Below are positions 8,571 through 17,505 of a stretch of 41,364 nucleotides of DNA, in pieces. The DNA lies in the NCBI GenBank assembly GCA_945875915.1, contig CAMCMT010000023.1, forward strand, positions 1 to 41,364, written 5' to 3'. Below the pieces are notes generated by a model. That model worked only from the letters and a program-made list of their open reading frames with translations, did not search any database and had not been told where the DNA came from. Each line of letters opens with the position of its first letter. Positions within the stretch are counted from its first letter, which is position 1. A program made the position numbers and the translations under genes. Origin of the DNA: Synechococcus sp. UW140 (GTDB lineage Bacteria > Cyanobacteriota > Cyanobacteriia > PCC-6307 > Cyanobiaceae).

Positions 8571-10553
8571 GTGACCGACTTGACCGCCCTGGTGAATCCG
8601 AGGGGCCAGGCCGAAGTCCACTGGAGCGCCGACCGCGCCGATCGTTTGGCCCTGGCCCAGCGCGCCGACTGGAGCCACCTCACCGCTCTTGAGCAGCTCT
8701 GGCCCCAGTTGGCGGACCGCCATGGCGAGGGCCTGGCCCTGGACGCCCCCCACGCCAAGACGCCTGAGCAATGGAGCTTTCAGGCCCTTGACGGCGCGAT
8801 CCTGCGGGCCGCCGCAGGCTTCGCTGCCCTGGGCGTGGTGCCGGGGGATGTGGTGGCCCTGTTTGCCGAAAACGGGCCCCGCTGGCTCCTGGCCGACCAG
8901 GGCCTGATGCGCGCCGGCGCCGCCGATGCCGTGCGGGGCAGTGGCGCGCCCCTGGCGGAGCTCAGCTACATCCTGCGGGATTCCGGGGCCAGTGCCCTGG
9001 TGGTGGAATCGGCGGCCCTGCTGGAGAGGCTCTCGCCCCAGCTCAGCGCGCGGGCGGGCCTGAAGTTTGTGGTGCTGCTTGAGGGGGCAAGCCCTGCGGC
9101 CGAGGCTCTTGCTATCCCCTGCCTGGGCTGGGACGCCCTGATGGAGCTAGGGGCAACCTCCCCGCTGCCGCCCCTGCCCCCCGGGGGCCCGGAGCGATTG
9201 GCCACCCTGCTGTACACCTCCGGCACCACGGGGGAACCCAAGGGCGTGCCCCTCAGCCACGCCAACTTGCTCCACCAACTCCACACCCTCGGCGTCGCCG
9301 TGGCGCCCAATCCGGGCGATCGGGTGTTGAGCGTGCTGCCGATCTGGCATGCCTACGAGCGAACAGCCGAATACTTCCTGCTCGCCTGTGGCTGCCGTCA
9401 GAGCTACACAACCTTGAAGCACTTCAAGGCCGACCTGCAGCGGGTGCGCCCGGATTACATGATCAGCGTGCCCCGCCTGTGGGAGGCCCTGCTGGCCGGC
9501 TTTGAGGATGCCCTTGCCGCCATGCCCCCGGTCCGGCGGCGCCTGCTGACGGCAGCCCTGGGCCTGAGCCGCTTCCATTGCAGCCACTGGCGCCAGGCCC
9601 AGGACCAAACCCTGGTGGCCGAGCCTGCCCTGGCCCGGTTGGCCGGGGGACTGCTGGCCCTGGTCAGCTGGCCGGGCCATCGCCTGGCGTCCCAGCTGTT
9701 CTGGCCCAAGGTGCGCCAGCAGCTGGCCGGAGGCTGCCTGGGCACGGCCATTAGCGGCGGCGGCGCCCTCGCCCCCCATGTGGATGGGTTCTTTGAGGCG
9801 ATCGGCATCGAGCTGCTGGTGGGCTACGGCCTCACCGAAACCAGCCCGGTGCTCAGCTGCCGCCGCTCCTGGTCCAATCGCCGCGGCAGCTCCGGGCGCC
9901 CCCTGCCGGGCACCGCCATCAAGGTGGTGGATGCGGAGCGGGGCACGACCCTGGGCTGGGGGCAGAGGGGGCGGGTCCTGGCGAAAGGTCCCCAGGTGAT
10001 GGCGGGCTATTACCGCAAGCCCGAGGCCACCGCCAAGGCGATCGATGCCGATGGCTGGTTTGATACGGGTGACCTGGGGCACCTGCTTAGGGACGGCACC
10101 TTGGTGCTCACCGGCCGGGCCAAGGACACGATCGTGCTCAGCAGCGGCGAAAACATTGAGCCCGGCCCCCTGGAAGAGCAACTGGTGGCCTGTTTCCTCA
10201 TCGAGCAGGTGATGGTGGTGGGCCAGGACCGCCGCAGCCTGGGGGCCCTAATCGTGCCCCGGCTGGAATCCTTGGCGACCTATGCCGAGGAGCTGGGTTT
10301 GGCGCCGCCCCAGGCGGGGGCCGAGGGGGAAGCGGCCAGCGCCGAGGCGGCCTTGCTTAAGGCCCTCACCGGTCGTCTCAACCGGCGCCTGGCGGACCGG
10401 CCCGGGGCCCGGCCCGATGAACGGCTGGGTGGGGTGGCTCTGGTGGCGCCCTTCAGCATCGACAACGGCCTCCTAACCCAGACCCTCAAGCAGCGGCGCG
10501 ATCGCATTGGCGAGCGCGACCGGGCGGCAATCGAAGCGATCTACGGGCGATGA
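8571..10553 (+). CDS. Long-chain acyl-CoA/acyl-ACP synthetase (AMP-forming)
   Basis: ANL-superfamily ligase of 660 residues that activates free fatty acids. Cyanobacterial members of this type recycle fatty acids released from membrane lipids onto ACP (the Aas role). The AMP-binding P-loop is LLYTSGTTGEPKG near residue 210. GYGLTETSPVLSCR, WFDTGDLG and LTGRAKDTIVLSSGENIEPG are the further adenylation core motifs in order. Translation starts at a GTG with no strong Shine-Dalgarno. The gene is on the same strand as lipB and 27 bp behind it. Whether the acceptor is CoA or ACP cannot be decided from sequence alone, so no symbol is given. Confidence 0.92.
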   Translation: MTDLTALVNPRGQAEVHWSADRADRLALAQRADWSHLTALEQLWPQLADRHGEGLALDAPHAKTPEQWSFQALDGAILRAAAGFAALGVVPGDVVALFAENGPRWLLADQGLMRAGAADAVRGSGAPLAELSYILRDSGASALVVESAALLERLSPQLSARAGLKFVVLLEGASPAAEALAIPCLGWDALMELGATSPLPPLPPGGPERLATLLYTSGTTGEPKGVPLSHANLLHQLHTLGVAVAPNPGDRVLSVLPIWHAYERTAEYFLLACGCRQSYTTLKHFKADLQRVRPDYMISVPRLWEALLAGFEDALAAMPPVRRRLLTAALGLSRFHCSHWRQAQDQTLVAEPALARLAGGLLALVSWPGHRLASQLFWPKVRQQLAGGCLGTAISGGGALAPHVDGFFEAIGIELLVGYGLTETSPVLSCRRSWSNRRGSSGRPLPGTAIKVVDAERGTTLGWGQRGRVLAKGPQVMAGYYRKPEATAKAIDADGWFDTGDLGHLLRDGTLVLTGRAKDTIVLSSGENIEPGPLEEQLVACFLIEQVMVVGQDRRSLGALIVPRLESLATYAEELGLAPPQAGAEGEAASAEAALLKALTGRLNRRLADRPGARPDERLGGVALVAPFSIDNGLLTQTLKQRRDRIGERDRAAIEAIYGR

Positions 10554-10661
10554 GCCGGCAGACCGGGGCCCCTTAGGGACCTGGCTTGGTCACGGTGCGG
10601 CGATCCGGCCGTTGACCCCTGGTCGATGGGCTGACAATTTGAATGCTGGATTTTCTTTCCC

Positions 10662-11102
10662 ATGGCCGACGGTTCCCTTTCGATCAAGCGCTCGATCACG
10701 GTGCGGGCCGTGGTTACGCCCCGCTGGAAGGAGGATGCCGAGCGGGAACTAAGCGCCGCGATTGCCACCAGCGATGGCCAGCTGGCCCAGCTCGAGCAGG
10801 AAGGCCAGCAGGTGGTCGATGAGATCCGCCGTCAGAGTGCCAACCCCCTCGATCCCCGGGTCCAGGAGCAGGTGGCCTCGGTGCAGCAACAGGTGGCCGC
10901 TAAGCGGGCCGAACTGGAGGAGCAAAAGCGCACCCTGCTGGAGCAACAGCGCCAGGTGCGCGAACTGGAGATGGAGCAGATTGTCGAACAGGGCCAGCTA
11001 GAAAGTTTCACCGATATCCAGGTTGGTGACAACCTGGTGGAGAAGTTGCAGGTGGCGATTGTGGTGCGTGATGGCGTTGTCCAAGCGATAGAGGCGGCTT
11101 GA
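10662..11102 (+). CDS. YlqD-like coiled-coil protein
   Basis: Cyanobacterial protein of 146 residues and unknown function that I associate with the YlqD family. The N terminus (SIKRSITVRAVVTPRWKEDA) and C terminus (ESFTDIQVGDNLVEKL) are beta-like. They flank a long Gln/Glu-rich coiled coil from about residue 25 to 110. There is no signal peptide or membrane segment. It stands about 110 bp after the acyl synthetase and is closed by a clear intrinsic terminator 65 bp downstream, so it is the last gene of the lipB-side plus-strand cluster. Confidence 0.75.
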   Translation: MADGSLSIKRSITVRAVVTPRWKEDAERELSAAIATSDGQLAQLEQEGQQVVDEIRRQSANPLDPRVQEQVASVQQQVAAKRAELEEQKRTLLEQQRQVRELEMEQIVEQGQLESFTDIQVGDNLVEKLQVAIVVRDGVVQAIEAA

Positions 11103-11166
11103 GCGCTGCCCTTAAGGCACTGCACTTAGCTACCAACACTTGGCCCGCAAACCAGTTTTTGTTGAT

Positions 11167-11197
11167 CGACCTGGGCTGGTGCCTGGGTCGTTTTTTT
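11167..11197 (+). terminator. Intrinsic terminator after the ylqD-like gene
   Basis: The arms CGACCTGGGC and GCCTGGGTCG pair over ten positions (two G-U), with a four-base loop TGGT, followed directly by seven T. This is a textbook rho-independent terminator for plus-strand transcription ending the housekeeping block. Confidence 0.9.
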
Positions 11198-11738
11198 GTG
11201 GTGATTGCTTTTTAGAAAAGGCTATTGCCAGGGACGCATGCCGTCTAGAGTTTGGGGCGATTGGGGTTTGATGGGACATTGGATATAGGAGTGATGGCCT
11301 TTGCTAAGGGCTGCTTTGATGCTTCGCCCTGCCTGGCTTGCCAGGGGCAAACTCCCTATATTCAGAGACCATGTTCTTGTTCAATGTTGCTACAAGTCTT
11401 ATCAGTAAGATGAAGTTGTCAGGCAAAGTCTGTGGTGCTATCGCTGATGAAACCTGCGCTATTTTGGTATTTCGAGCCATTGATTACGGCGCTAGGTGAG
11501 CCTGAGCTATTGACTTTCGCGTAGTGATTATGGTGATCTGTTCCAAATATTGCCTTGGTAGTGGCACTCCTGTGCTGGCTAGCCCTGGTTTTTAAGACTG
11601 CCTTGGCCCTTAGGCCACGCCCTTGATGCCCCTGTCGGTTTGCTCCTAGGGCTGTTTCCCATTTGATAACGGCCCCATGGACAGTGCCAAGTGGTCGTTA
11701 ATTTGCTAAAATATCAAGAAATTAATCTCCTAAGGGCG
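11198..11738. other. Gene-poor interval at the edge of the AT-richer region
   Basis: About 540 bp with stops in all frames and no ORF resembling a known protein. A short hairpin (CCTGGC/GCCAGG) lies near 11330-11346. The composition drops from very GC-rich to mixed here. No tRNA, insertion sequence end or known small RNA motif was seen. Confidence 0.6.
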
Positions 11739-12587
11739 ATGTCTGAATGGCTGGTTTGGTCTGCTGTTGCGGCGGTCTGCTCCGTCGGCTGCGGCTTTTT
11801 TACGGCTCGCCAGCGCGGTCGCTTACGCAAGATTCAGGCGATTCGCTCCGTCACCATTGAAGAACTGCATGGTTTGCAGCAGGAGGTCGCCAAGGAGATC
11901 GGTGCCGGAGCCTATGGGGAGTCGGTAAAGCTTCAGGCCGATCTGGTTTGTGAGCAACCCCTGATTGCACCCTTTAGTGGGGAGGGGTGCATTGCCTATC
12001 AAAATGCAATTGTGGAAGTCTTTGAAGAGCTGGTTACATCAACTGATTCAGAGGGTAAAACCACGCGCTCTTGGCAGCAGCGTGAACGCAGTATCAGCAG
12101 TGAGGAGCGCCGTTGTAATTTTAGTCTCAAACAGGGGATCCTTAGTATTGCTGTTGATCCTGATGGTGCTGATATCGATCTTGTTGAGATTATTAACAGA
12201 ATGGAACCTGGGCAATTTTCGCCACTAGGTGCTTCTGCTGGCATCGAAGGCGCTCCCGGCGTGGCCTTGCAGCTCGCTTCAACCTTAATTAATTCTAAGG
12301 CCGCTCGTGGGCAAGAACAGTCGTTTCGTTTAATCGGCTACCGCAGCCAAGAATCAATCTTTCCGGCTTCTGGATCGGTCTTTATTGTAGCAGAAGCTTC
12401 TGATTCTGGTGGTTCCCTTCGTCTGCGTCAGCCCATAACGTCTGGCTTGTTCTTGATCCGCAACAAGGGTGAGGAAGGCGTGCTCATGGGCTTGCGAAAC
12501 AGCATTAATCTGTGGACGATAGGCTGGGTTAGTTTTGTTGTGATTGCGTTGATTCTAATGATTTGTGCAGTGCTTGGCTTAGGCTAA
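11739..12587 (+). CDS. GIDE-domain membrane protein
   Basis: Membrane protein of 282 residues with a topology like eukaryotic MULAN/GIDE without the RING finger. An N-terminal helix (WLVWSAVAAVCSVGCGFFTA) is followed by a soluble GIDE-type region containing VCEQPLIAPFSGEGCIAYQN and the IDLVEIINRM segment. A C-terminal helix comes last (WTIGWVSFVVIALILMICAV). Bacterial GIDE proteins are of unknown function. I chose the ATG at 11739, which has an AAGG upstream. A GTG at 11691 would add 16 residues before the first helix. The gene stands alone between two gene-poor stretches. Confidence 0.75.
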   Translation: MSEWLVWSAVAAVCSVGCGFFTARQRGRLRKIQAIRSVTIEELHGLQQEVAKEIGAGAYGESVKLQADLVCEQPLIAPFSGEGCIAYQNAIVEVFEELVTSTDSEGKTTRSWQQRERSISSEERRCNFSLKQGILSIAVDPDGADIDLVEIINRMEPGQFSPLGASAGIEGAPGVALQLASTLINSKAARGQEQSFRLIGYRSQESIFPASGSVFIVAEASDSGGSLRLRQPITSGLFLIRNKGEEGVLMGLRNSINLWTIGWVSFVVIALILMICAVLGLG

Positions 12588-12738
12588 TCAACTGCATATT
12601 TAGTGAGTAGAAACTTGCCAATGGCTAAATGCTTCTGTTGCGCAATGCAGGACTATGCTTCTATTGAATATTAGAGCAAGGACGCTGTGCATCCATTAAT
12701 CTTGCTTGAGTATGGCACACATGGCTAGCATCTAGCAG

Positions 12739-13839
12739 CTATTTTTCTCTGCCAAACCACTTGATTTTCAGCTCATCGATCACTCCCGCTTCGCTCAACT
12801 TTAACATCGTTTGATTGATGGGTTCTCGCAGTGCGCTGTTATTTTGAAGCCCGAATCCATAATTGTTTTTTTGGAAAAGATTGCCAACGGTTAAAACTTA
12901 TCTGGCCAAAGTTCTTTGATGTCATATTGGAGGATAGGGGAGTCATGGATAACGGTCTTTACCTTGCCATTTTTGAGAGCTGCTAAGCAGCTGGGAACAT
13001 CTGGATAGAGCTGCACCTTGATCGTCTCCCCACTACCACTCAGTGCGCCTGTCAACCATGATTCGGCCGTGCTGCCTTCAATGGTGGCGACAGAATTGCC
13101 GTAAAGATCATCGGGACCATTGATTTCGCTGAGTGCAGCCTTAACTGTTAAGGCTGCACTCAGCGATGCTGTTAATAGGGAGACAGCAACCACACTGGCA
13201 AACATCCAAACCGTTGCCACAATGCGACCACCGGTTCAGACTGGTCCCTTGTTGTCAGCTCCGTCAACCAGGAAAATACTGATGGTCAACCAAAATGATT
13301 CACCGAGGCCAGAACTGTAGGCTTTCTGCCACATCTCCTCATTGACTGGATGTTCATATTTCCAAACGTGATGGGAGATGACGAACATCACCGAGAGGGC
13401 TACACCTAAGCCTGCCACTAGCTGTCATGTGAAAATATTGGATAGGATGGAGATCAGCACCGCGAACGTGCCGGCAGGCTTCTTAGGGACAAGAACTTGA
13501 AGACCTGATTCAAAAAATGGTTGGGAGAAATCAATGGATTTCTCTCAATCTGCCGTGATGCTCAAGTCAAGGCGCCAACGGCAACATCGGCTTGTTTGTT
13601 ATTGACGGTGGCAACCATGCGATTGACACTCGGGACAACAGTGAAGCTACTGTCTATTTTTAGTTCGAGTGAAATCAGCTCCCATAGTTCTATGGAGTAA
13701 CCAGCTCTGGCTCGAACTTTCTCAAAAGAAAAGGATTTAGTATGTCGGGTCATCACATTATCTGTTGGGCATGGACGAGTCCGCAGTTGACCAGGCTGAT
13801 CGAGAAACAAAATGCAAGCGCCCAAGCCCTTAGGGAGGG
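12739..13839 (-). pseudogene. Broken ionotropic glutamate-receptor-like channel (GluR0 type)
   Basis: Remnant of a ligand-gated channel with a periplasmic glutamine/glutamate-binding domain split by a potassium-type pore. Reading the minus strand in shifting frames gives, in order: a signal peptide (ALAFCFSISLVNCGLVHAQQ), binding lobe 1 (RAGYSIELWELISLELKID), a helix, pore and helix region (GESFWLTISIFLVDGAD, then VWMFASVVAVSLLTASLSA), and lobe 2 (INGPDDLYGNSVATIEGSTA). It ends with ALREPINQTMLKLSEAGVID and a stop at 12739. There are at least three frameshifts (after the signal peptide, near 13565 and near 12893). Three in-frame TGA codons lie near 13537, 13429 and 13237, at positions that look like former Arg or Trp. 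A perfect palindrome sits where the pore joins lobe 2. The gene cannot make the full protein. Confidence 0.8.
13128..13164. repeat. Perfect 37-bp palindrome inside the receptor pseudogene
   Basis: Two 18-base arms (GCTGAGTGCAGCCTTAAC and its exact reverse complement) around a single T. The arms lie at the junction between the pore helix and binding lobe 2 of the broken receptor gene. There is no T tract, so it is not an obvious terminator. Confidence 0.9.
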
Positions 13840-13875
13840 CTTGGCTCGGTGCCGTAAATTTGTGCTATTGGCCAG

Positions 13876-14442
13876 GCGTTTTAGGTGCTGAATTAATTTC
13901 AAGACAACTAAAGGGGAATTATTTTTAAAGATTTGCAGATCTGCTGCGGATCTACAAGAGCCGCAGGGTTCTTCCGTCATAGGCGCTAAGTCAGCAGCAG
14001 CCTGCTTGGCGCTGCTGCGCGGCATCTTGTCGGGTTTAATCGATTGATTGCTTGTCCTTTGGGGCTTTTGTCTAGTTCGGTTTGGATCTGTGATAGCAAA
14101 GGAATAAATATTGGTTCTTCCCATTACCTATCTTTTGTCAGCTTCTGGTTTTGGTGCATTGGCAATGACATCCTTTTACTTGCATGCAACCTATTCTGGA
14201 TTGATTTATTTAAGACTGCCCTGTTGTAACTCAATCGCTATTATGGCATGCAATTTCAACTGCTACATAGAGGACGCCTAGGGAGATTGCTCTTGCAAGT
14301 GAGCGCCTTTGAGGGTCCCGTAGATAGCGTTAAAGTAGCTTATGATCATTTCTAATGGGGCTGTGATTTGCATTATTTCTTGCCTACTTAGCGAACTTTG
14401 CTGCAATTGCTGTCTTGATTCAGCTAATGGCTTGTCTTATTC
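13876..14442. other. Gene-poor interval
   Basis: Roughly 570 bp between the receptor pseudogene and the DUF3307 gene. Short ORFs on both strands lack ribosome-binding sites and protein-like composition. I saw no RNA gene, terminator or mobile-element end. Confidence 0.5.
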
Positions 14443-14790
14443 CTACGCATGGGACGTGATGCCTGCCAAGATAAGAACCCAGGCCGCTTTGCAGGCAGCA
14501 TGCAAAAACTGATCAACCGCTAAATTAAAGTATCCTTTGCATTTGCACGTATCGATAATACTATGCAAGATGAACTCTGCGCCGCCAAGCCAGATGTTAT
14601 TGGTTAAAAGTGAGACGACCAAGGCGTGGGTGCCAGCATGACCAGCCAGCCAATAGGTCCAGTGAACGCCAACAACAGAGGAGCCAGGGCATTTGCCTAT
14701 GGCTAATTTATCTGTTTGCAGTGGGTAATCAGCGAGGCAATGCCCAAATAGCAACAGAATAAAAAGTGGGACGCCGGCAACCCCAATCAT
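14443..14790 (-). CDS. DUF3307-like membrane protein
   Basis: Small hydrophobic protein of 115 residues. The arrangement GHCLADYPLQTDKLA, then HWTYWLAGHAGTHALVVSLL, then HSIIDTCK and VDQFLHAACKAAWV places conserved His and Asp residues in membrane helices. I recognise this as the DUF3307 pattern. Family members are found in many bacteria and some phages, and their function is unknown. The Cys-rich DTCKCKGY insertion is unusual. The gene is divergent from the ParA-like gene, with an inverted repeat in the space between the two starts. Confidence 0.7.
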   Translation of the reverse strand: MIGVAGVPLFILLLFGHCLADYPLQTDKLAIGKCPGSSVVGVHWTYWLAGHAGTHALVVSLLTNNIWLGGAEFILHSIIDTCKCKGYFNLAVDQFLHAACKAAWVLILAGITSHA

Positions 14791-14834
14791 GATTGAATTG
14801 GATTTACTCCTGAGCTTAGCGTATTCAAGGATTA

Positions 14835-14864
14835 AGCTTGCTGATTATGTTATTTTAGCAAGCT
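14835..14864. promoter_or_regulatory. Inverted repeat between divergent genes
   Basis: AGCTTGCT and its exact complement AGCAAGCT are separated by 14 AT-rich bases. They lie about 45 bp upstream of the DUF3307 start and 145 bp upstream of the ParA-like start. An operator or a hairpin are both possible; there is no T tract directly after either arm. Confidence 0.4.
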
Positions 14865-15009
14865 GTCACCATTTGTCAAGCCCCTCCCCACTGGCCAATG
14901 GTGGGCAATCCAACGGTGCCATCGCCACTACTTGGTAGCAAATCACTGAGCATGCTTGACATTGGAGCTCTGATGGAGTGAGATAGGGAGTCAAAATAGT
15001 TTTCATTGC

Positions 15010-15774
15010 ATGGCGACCCCTTACATCATTGCTACCCACAGTTACCGGGGAGGCACCGGCAAGTCTAATGTGACGGCCAATATAGCGTCGGAGCTTGCCC
15101 TTTCTGGGTTGAGAGTAGGTGTTGTAGATACGGATTTGCCCTCTCCTGGGATTCACATTCTGTTTGGTCAGGATGAGCCGGCCGTTACGATTAACGGTGT
15201 ATTTGACCAGGAGTATGGCATTGAAAAAGCGTTTATAGATGTTACACCAGAGGGCCCAAGCTTTCTTGGTAAGATGTTTTTGCTGGCTGGCAGCCCTAAA
15301 CCTTCGGACATTGCAAGGATTGTCAAGGAAGGTTATACGATGGATCAAATGATTGATATTTATCGTGGATTTATCAAGGCGGCTAATTTGGATGTTTTGT
15401 TGTTGGATACGCATCCAGGCATTAATGAGACGACCCTTTTTTCTATCACGGTTTCTGACCTGTTGATAATGATTCTGCGTCCCGACCGCCAGGATTACCA
15501 GGGTACCGCCGTAACCGTTGACGTGGCGCGTAAGCTAGGCGTCCCCGATTTAAGATTACTGATGAACAAGGCGTTAACAAGCCTTGATTGGCAGAGTATT
15601 AAATCTACAATTGAATCTACCTATCAAGCCCCCTGTTTAGGGATTTTGGCGCAAAATGATGACATTATGCGCTATGGAGGCAGCGGCTTGTTTTCCCAGC
15701 AGGAGCCTACCCATCCATTTACGGTCCAATTGAAGGCTGTTGTTTCCCAATTGCTGCCCTTGATCAAGGCTTGA
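15010..15774 (+). CDS. ParA/MinD-like P-loop ATPase
   Basis: Soluble protein of 254 residues from the SIMIBI class. The deviant Walker A motif is HSYRGGTGKSNVTANIA near residues 10-26. VGVVDTDLPSPGIHILFG follows, with the switch I Asp, and DVLLLDTHPGINETTLF is the Walker B/switch II region. The signature Lys of ParA/MinD (KGGxxK) is replaced by Arg here (RGGTGK), which may alter hydrolysis or dimer activation. No ParB, MinE or centromere-like repeats are nearby, so chromosome or plasmid partition is not supported. It is followed 40 bp later by a multi-pass membrane protein on the same strand, which suggests it may position or regulate that partner. Confidence 0.8.
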   Translation: MATPYIIATHSYRGGTGKSNVTANIASELALSGLRVGVVDTDLPSPGIHILFGQDEPAVTINGVFDQEYGIEKAFIDVTPEGPSFLGKMFLLAGSPKPSDIARIVKEGYTMDQMIDIYRGFIKAANLDVLLLDTHPGINETTLFSITVSDLLIMILRPDRQDYQGTAVTVDVARKLGVPDLRLLMNKALTSLDWQSIKSTIESTYQAPCLGILAQNDDIMRYGGSGLFSQQEPTHPFTVQLKAVVSQLLPLIKA

Positions 15775-15814
15775 TCCCTCCATCCCAACCCACCATTCTT
15801 CCTAATTAATCATC

Positions 15815-16681
15815 ATGATGAATATGTCCCTGCTATTATTTGATCTTTTTCTTGCCAAGCCCCCCACCAATGCAGCAGAAACCTCCACGGATTGGCTGGC
15901 TGTCAGTTCTGTGACGATCCTGTTTACCATTTTAGTACTATTAACCCAGTTTGCGCCAACTATCTTAGAATTTATCAATAGACATGAGTCTAAGCTTTCT
16001 AAAAAGTTTCTTGATTTACCCATCGCCCTGCGGTCTTTTTCATCCGGATTGGCAGTGGCCTACGTGTTGACCATGCTAATTCCTGAGTATCAAGTCTTTA
16101 ATGAAAAAGTCACGTATGGCTGGATTAATGCCTATAAATTATCGCTTTTTGGCTTGGTTGCCTACAAGGGTATTCAACATTATTGCCTTTTAGTTGCTAA
16201 TAAAAGCTCCCAATCCATGGGTGAGTGGGGCTTTGTTAAGTCGCGGCAAGAGGAAAAGTTGTTGGGTTTTCGGGTGTCAACTTCGGTTTTTGCAGTGTAT
16301 GCCTCGCTAATCCTTTTGACCCTTCCCTACCAGCTGACATACTTGAATGGTCCTGCCGATAAACTCCTCTATCTGTTGACCTTTGTAATGCATCTTGGCT
16401 TCAATATTTTTGGTTTGTTTGAGGAAAATGAAAAGCACTTTAAGCGGCTTGTGCCCCCTGTCGTTATTACTGTGCTTAGCGCCTCACTGGTCCTCACCCT
16501 GTTTAATGTTTTGTCAACGGCCTTGCTGCTTGGTTGCCTGAGCGTATTGGCGGGCATTATTCTTTATAATGTTTTTAAGAACGAGCTGCCTTCCGCCGGG
16601 AATTCTTCGTTTGCTTGGTTTGCAATTGGCGTCTTTATCTTTGTCAGTGTTGACACGTTGACTGTGCGCAGCTTACATTAA
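15815..16681 (+). CDS. Multi-pass membrane protein, unrecognised
   Basis: I do not recognise a family for this 288-residue protein. It has about eight hydrophobic segments, including VTILFTILVLLTQFAPTIL, FSSGLAVAYVLTMLIPEY and VITVLSASLVLTLFNVLS. The layout recalls ZIP-type transporters in overall arrangement, but the HNxxD-like metal motifs are absent. The segment FGLFEENEKHFKRL forms a charged loop. The gene follows the ParA-like ATPase by 40 bp and converges on the cyclic-nucleotide-binding gene with only 17 bp between stops. Pairing with the ATPase is inferred from spacing alone. Confidence 0.65.
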   Translation: MMNMSLLLFDLFLAKPPTNAAETSTDWLAVSSVTILFTILVLLTQFAPTILEFINRHESKLSKKFLDLPIALRSFSSGLAVAYVLTMLIPEYQVFNEKVTYGWINAYKLSLFGLVAYKGIQHYCLLVANKSSQSMGEWGFVKSRQEEKLLGFRVSTSVFAVYASLILLTLPYQLTYLNGPADKLLYLLTFVMHLGFNIFGLFEENEKHFKRLVPPVVITVLSASLVLTLFNVLSTALLLGCLSVLAGIILYNVFKNELPSAGNSSFAWFAIGVFIFVSVDTLTVRSLH

Positions 16682-16698
16682 AAAGCTGTTTTTGCTCT

Positions 16699-17505
16699 CT
16701 AATTGCCTTTCAGGCGGTCCCTAAGACTGCCTGACTGGCTTTTGAGTTTTTGAAAGATCGGATCGCTTTCGATGCTATCTACTTCTTTTGCTGCTCTGGC
16801 ATGATCGATCTCGATCGTGAGGAGTTGGATTTTGTCTTGCAGCTCTGCTTCCCGAGCTTTGATTCTTGCAAGCATGGTTGCAAATTCTTTTCTTGCTGCC
16901 GTGACAGTGGCATCATCACTGATTTTCTCAATGTTAATTTGGGATTGAACACTTGCCAGGTCACCGGCGCTGATTAGTCGTGTTAAATAGCTGAATTCGT
17001 TGATATACTGGAGCATGGATCTCGATCGTTTTGTCAGTTCCTTGACCAAGGAATGTCTTGCCTTCGTGTCGTTATCGATCAGCTTGAGTGCCTCTTCGTT
17101 TTCCAGGCCAACTAGCAGAACATTATTGCCTTTGGCAGAACAGGTCGCTGACCGACGAGTTTCACCAAATAGCGTCATCTCGCCAATCACGGCGCCTGGC
17201 TTGAGGGTGGCAACGGTGGTGCTCTCGCCTGATTGATTTTTAATCGAAACGGTCATTTCACCCTCTTCAAGCACATAGATTCGATCGCTGATCTCGCCTT
17301 CTTGGACTAGATCCTCTGCGTCGTTTAGGGTGATACATTGACCCTGCTCTTTCGCGCCATTGCGGAGGAGTATGGCAAGGTCACTGCCTTGGTCGGGCGT
17401 ATTGGCTGTCGCCGGTTTGCATGGTGGCAACATGCCTTGATTCCCATGGTCTAGAATTAGGTCTATTATAGGGAAAATCAGTCCCCCAATGATTGCTCTG
17501 CGCAT
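16699..17505 (-). CDS. Cyclic-nucleotide-binding protein with C-terminal coiled coil
   Basis: Protein of 268 residues from the ATG at 17505. A short hydrophobic N-terminal stretch (AIIGGLIFPIIDLIL) comes first. A CNB domain follows at about residues 50-150, with the phosphate-binding cassette IGEMTLFGETRRSA including its Arg. The rest is helical and coiled coil (EFATMLARIKAREAELQDK). There is no output domain such as a DNA-binding HTH, so it may act as a binding partner rather than a CRP-type regulator. The start overlaps that of the divergent MscS gene by 17 bp. A downstream ATG at 17433 would remove this overlap and the hydrophobic leader. Its coiled-coil tail and CNB domain match the theme of the neighbouring channel. 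Confidence 0.75.
   Translation of the reverse strand: MRRAIIGGLIFPIIDLILDHGNQGMLPPCKPATANTPDQGSDLAILLRNGAKEQGQCITLNDAEDLVQEGEISDRIYVLEEGEMTVSIKNQSGESTTVATLKPGAVIGEMTLFGETRRSATCSAKGNNVLLVGLENEEALKLIDNDTKARHSLVKELTKRSRSMLQYINEFSYLTRLISAGDLASVQSQINIEKISDDATVTAARKEFATMLARIKAREAELQDKIQLLTIEIDHARAAKEVDSIESDPIFQKLKSQSGSLRDRLKGN

Noticed and set aside
9147-10181. Minus-strand ORF of 344 codons opposite the acyl synthetase
   Set aside because: Antisense to a complete AMP-ligase with all core motifs; the composition is typical of a shadow frame.
14044-14229. Plus-strand hydrophobic ORF of 61 codons
   Set aside because: T-rich sequence gives hydrophobic residues by composition; there is no ribosome-binding site.
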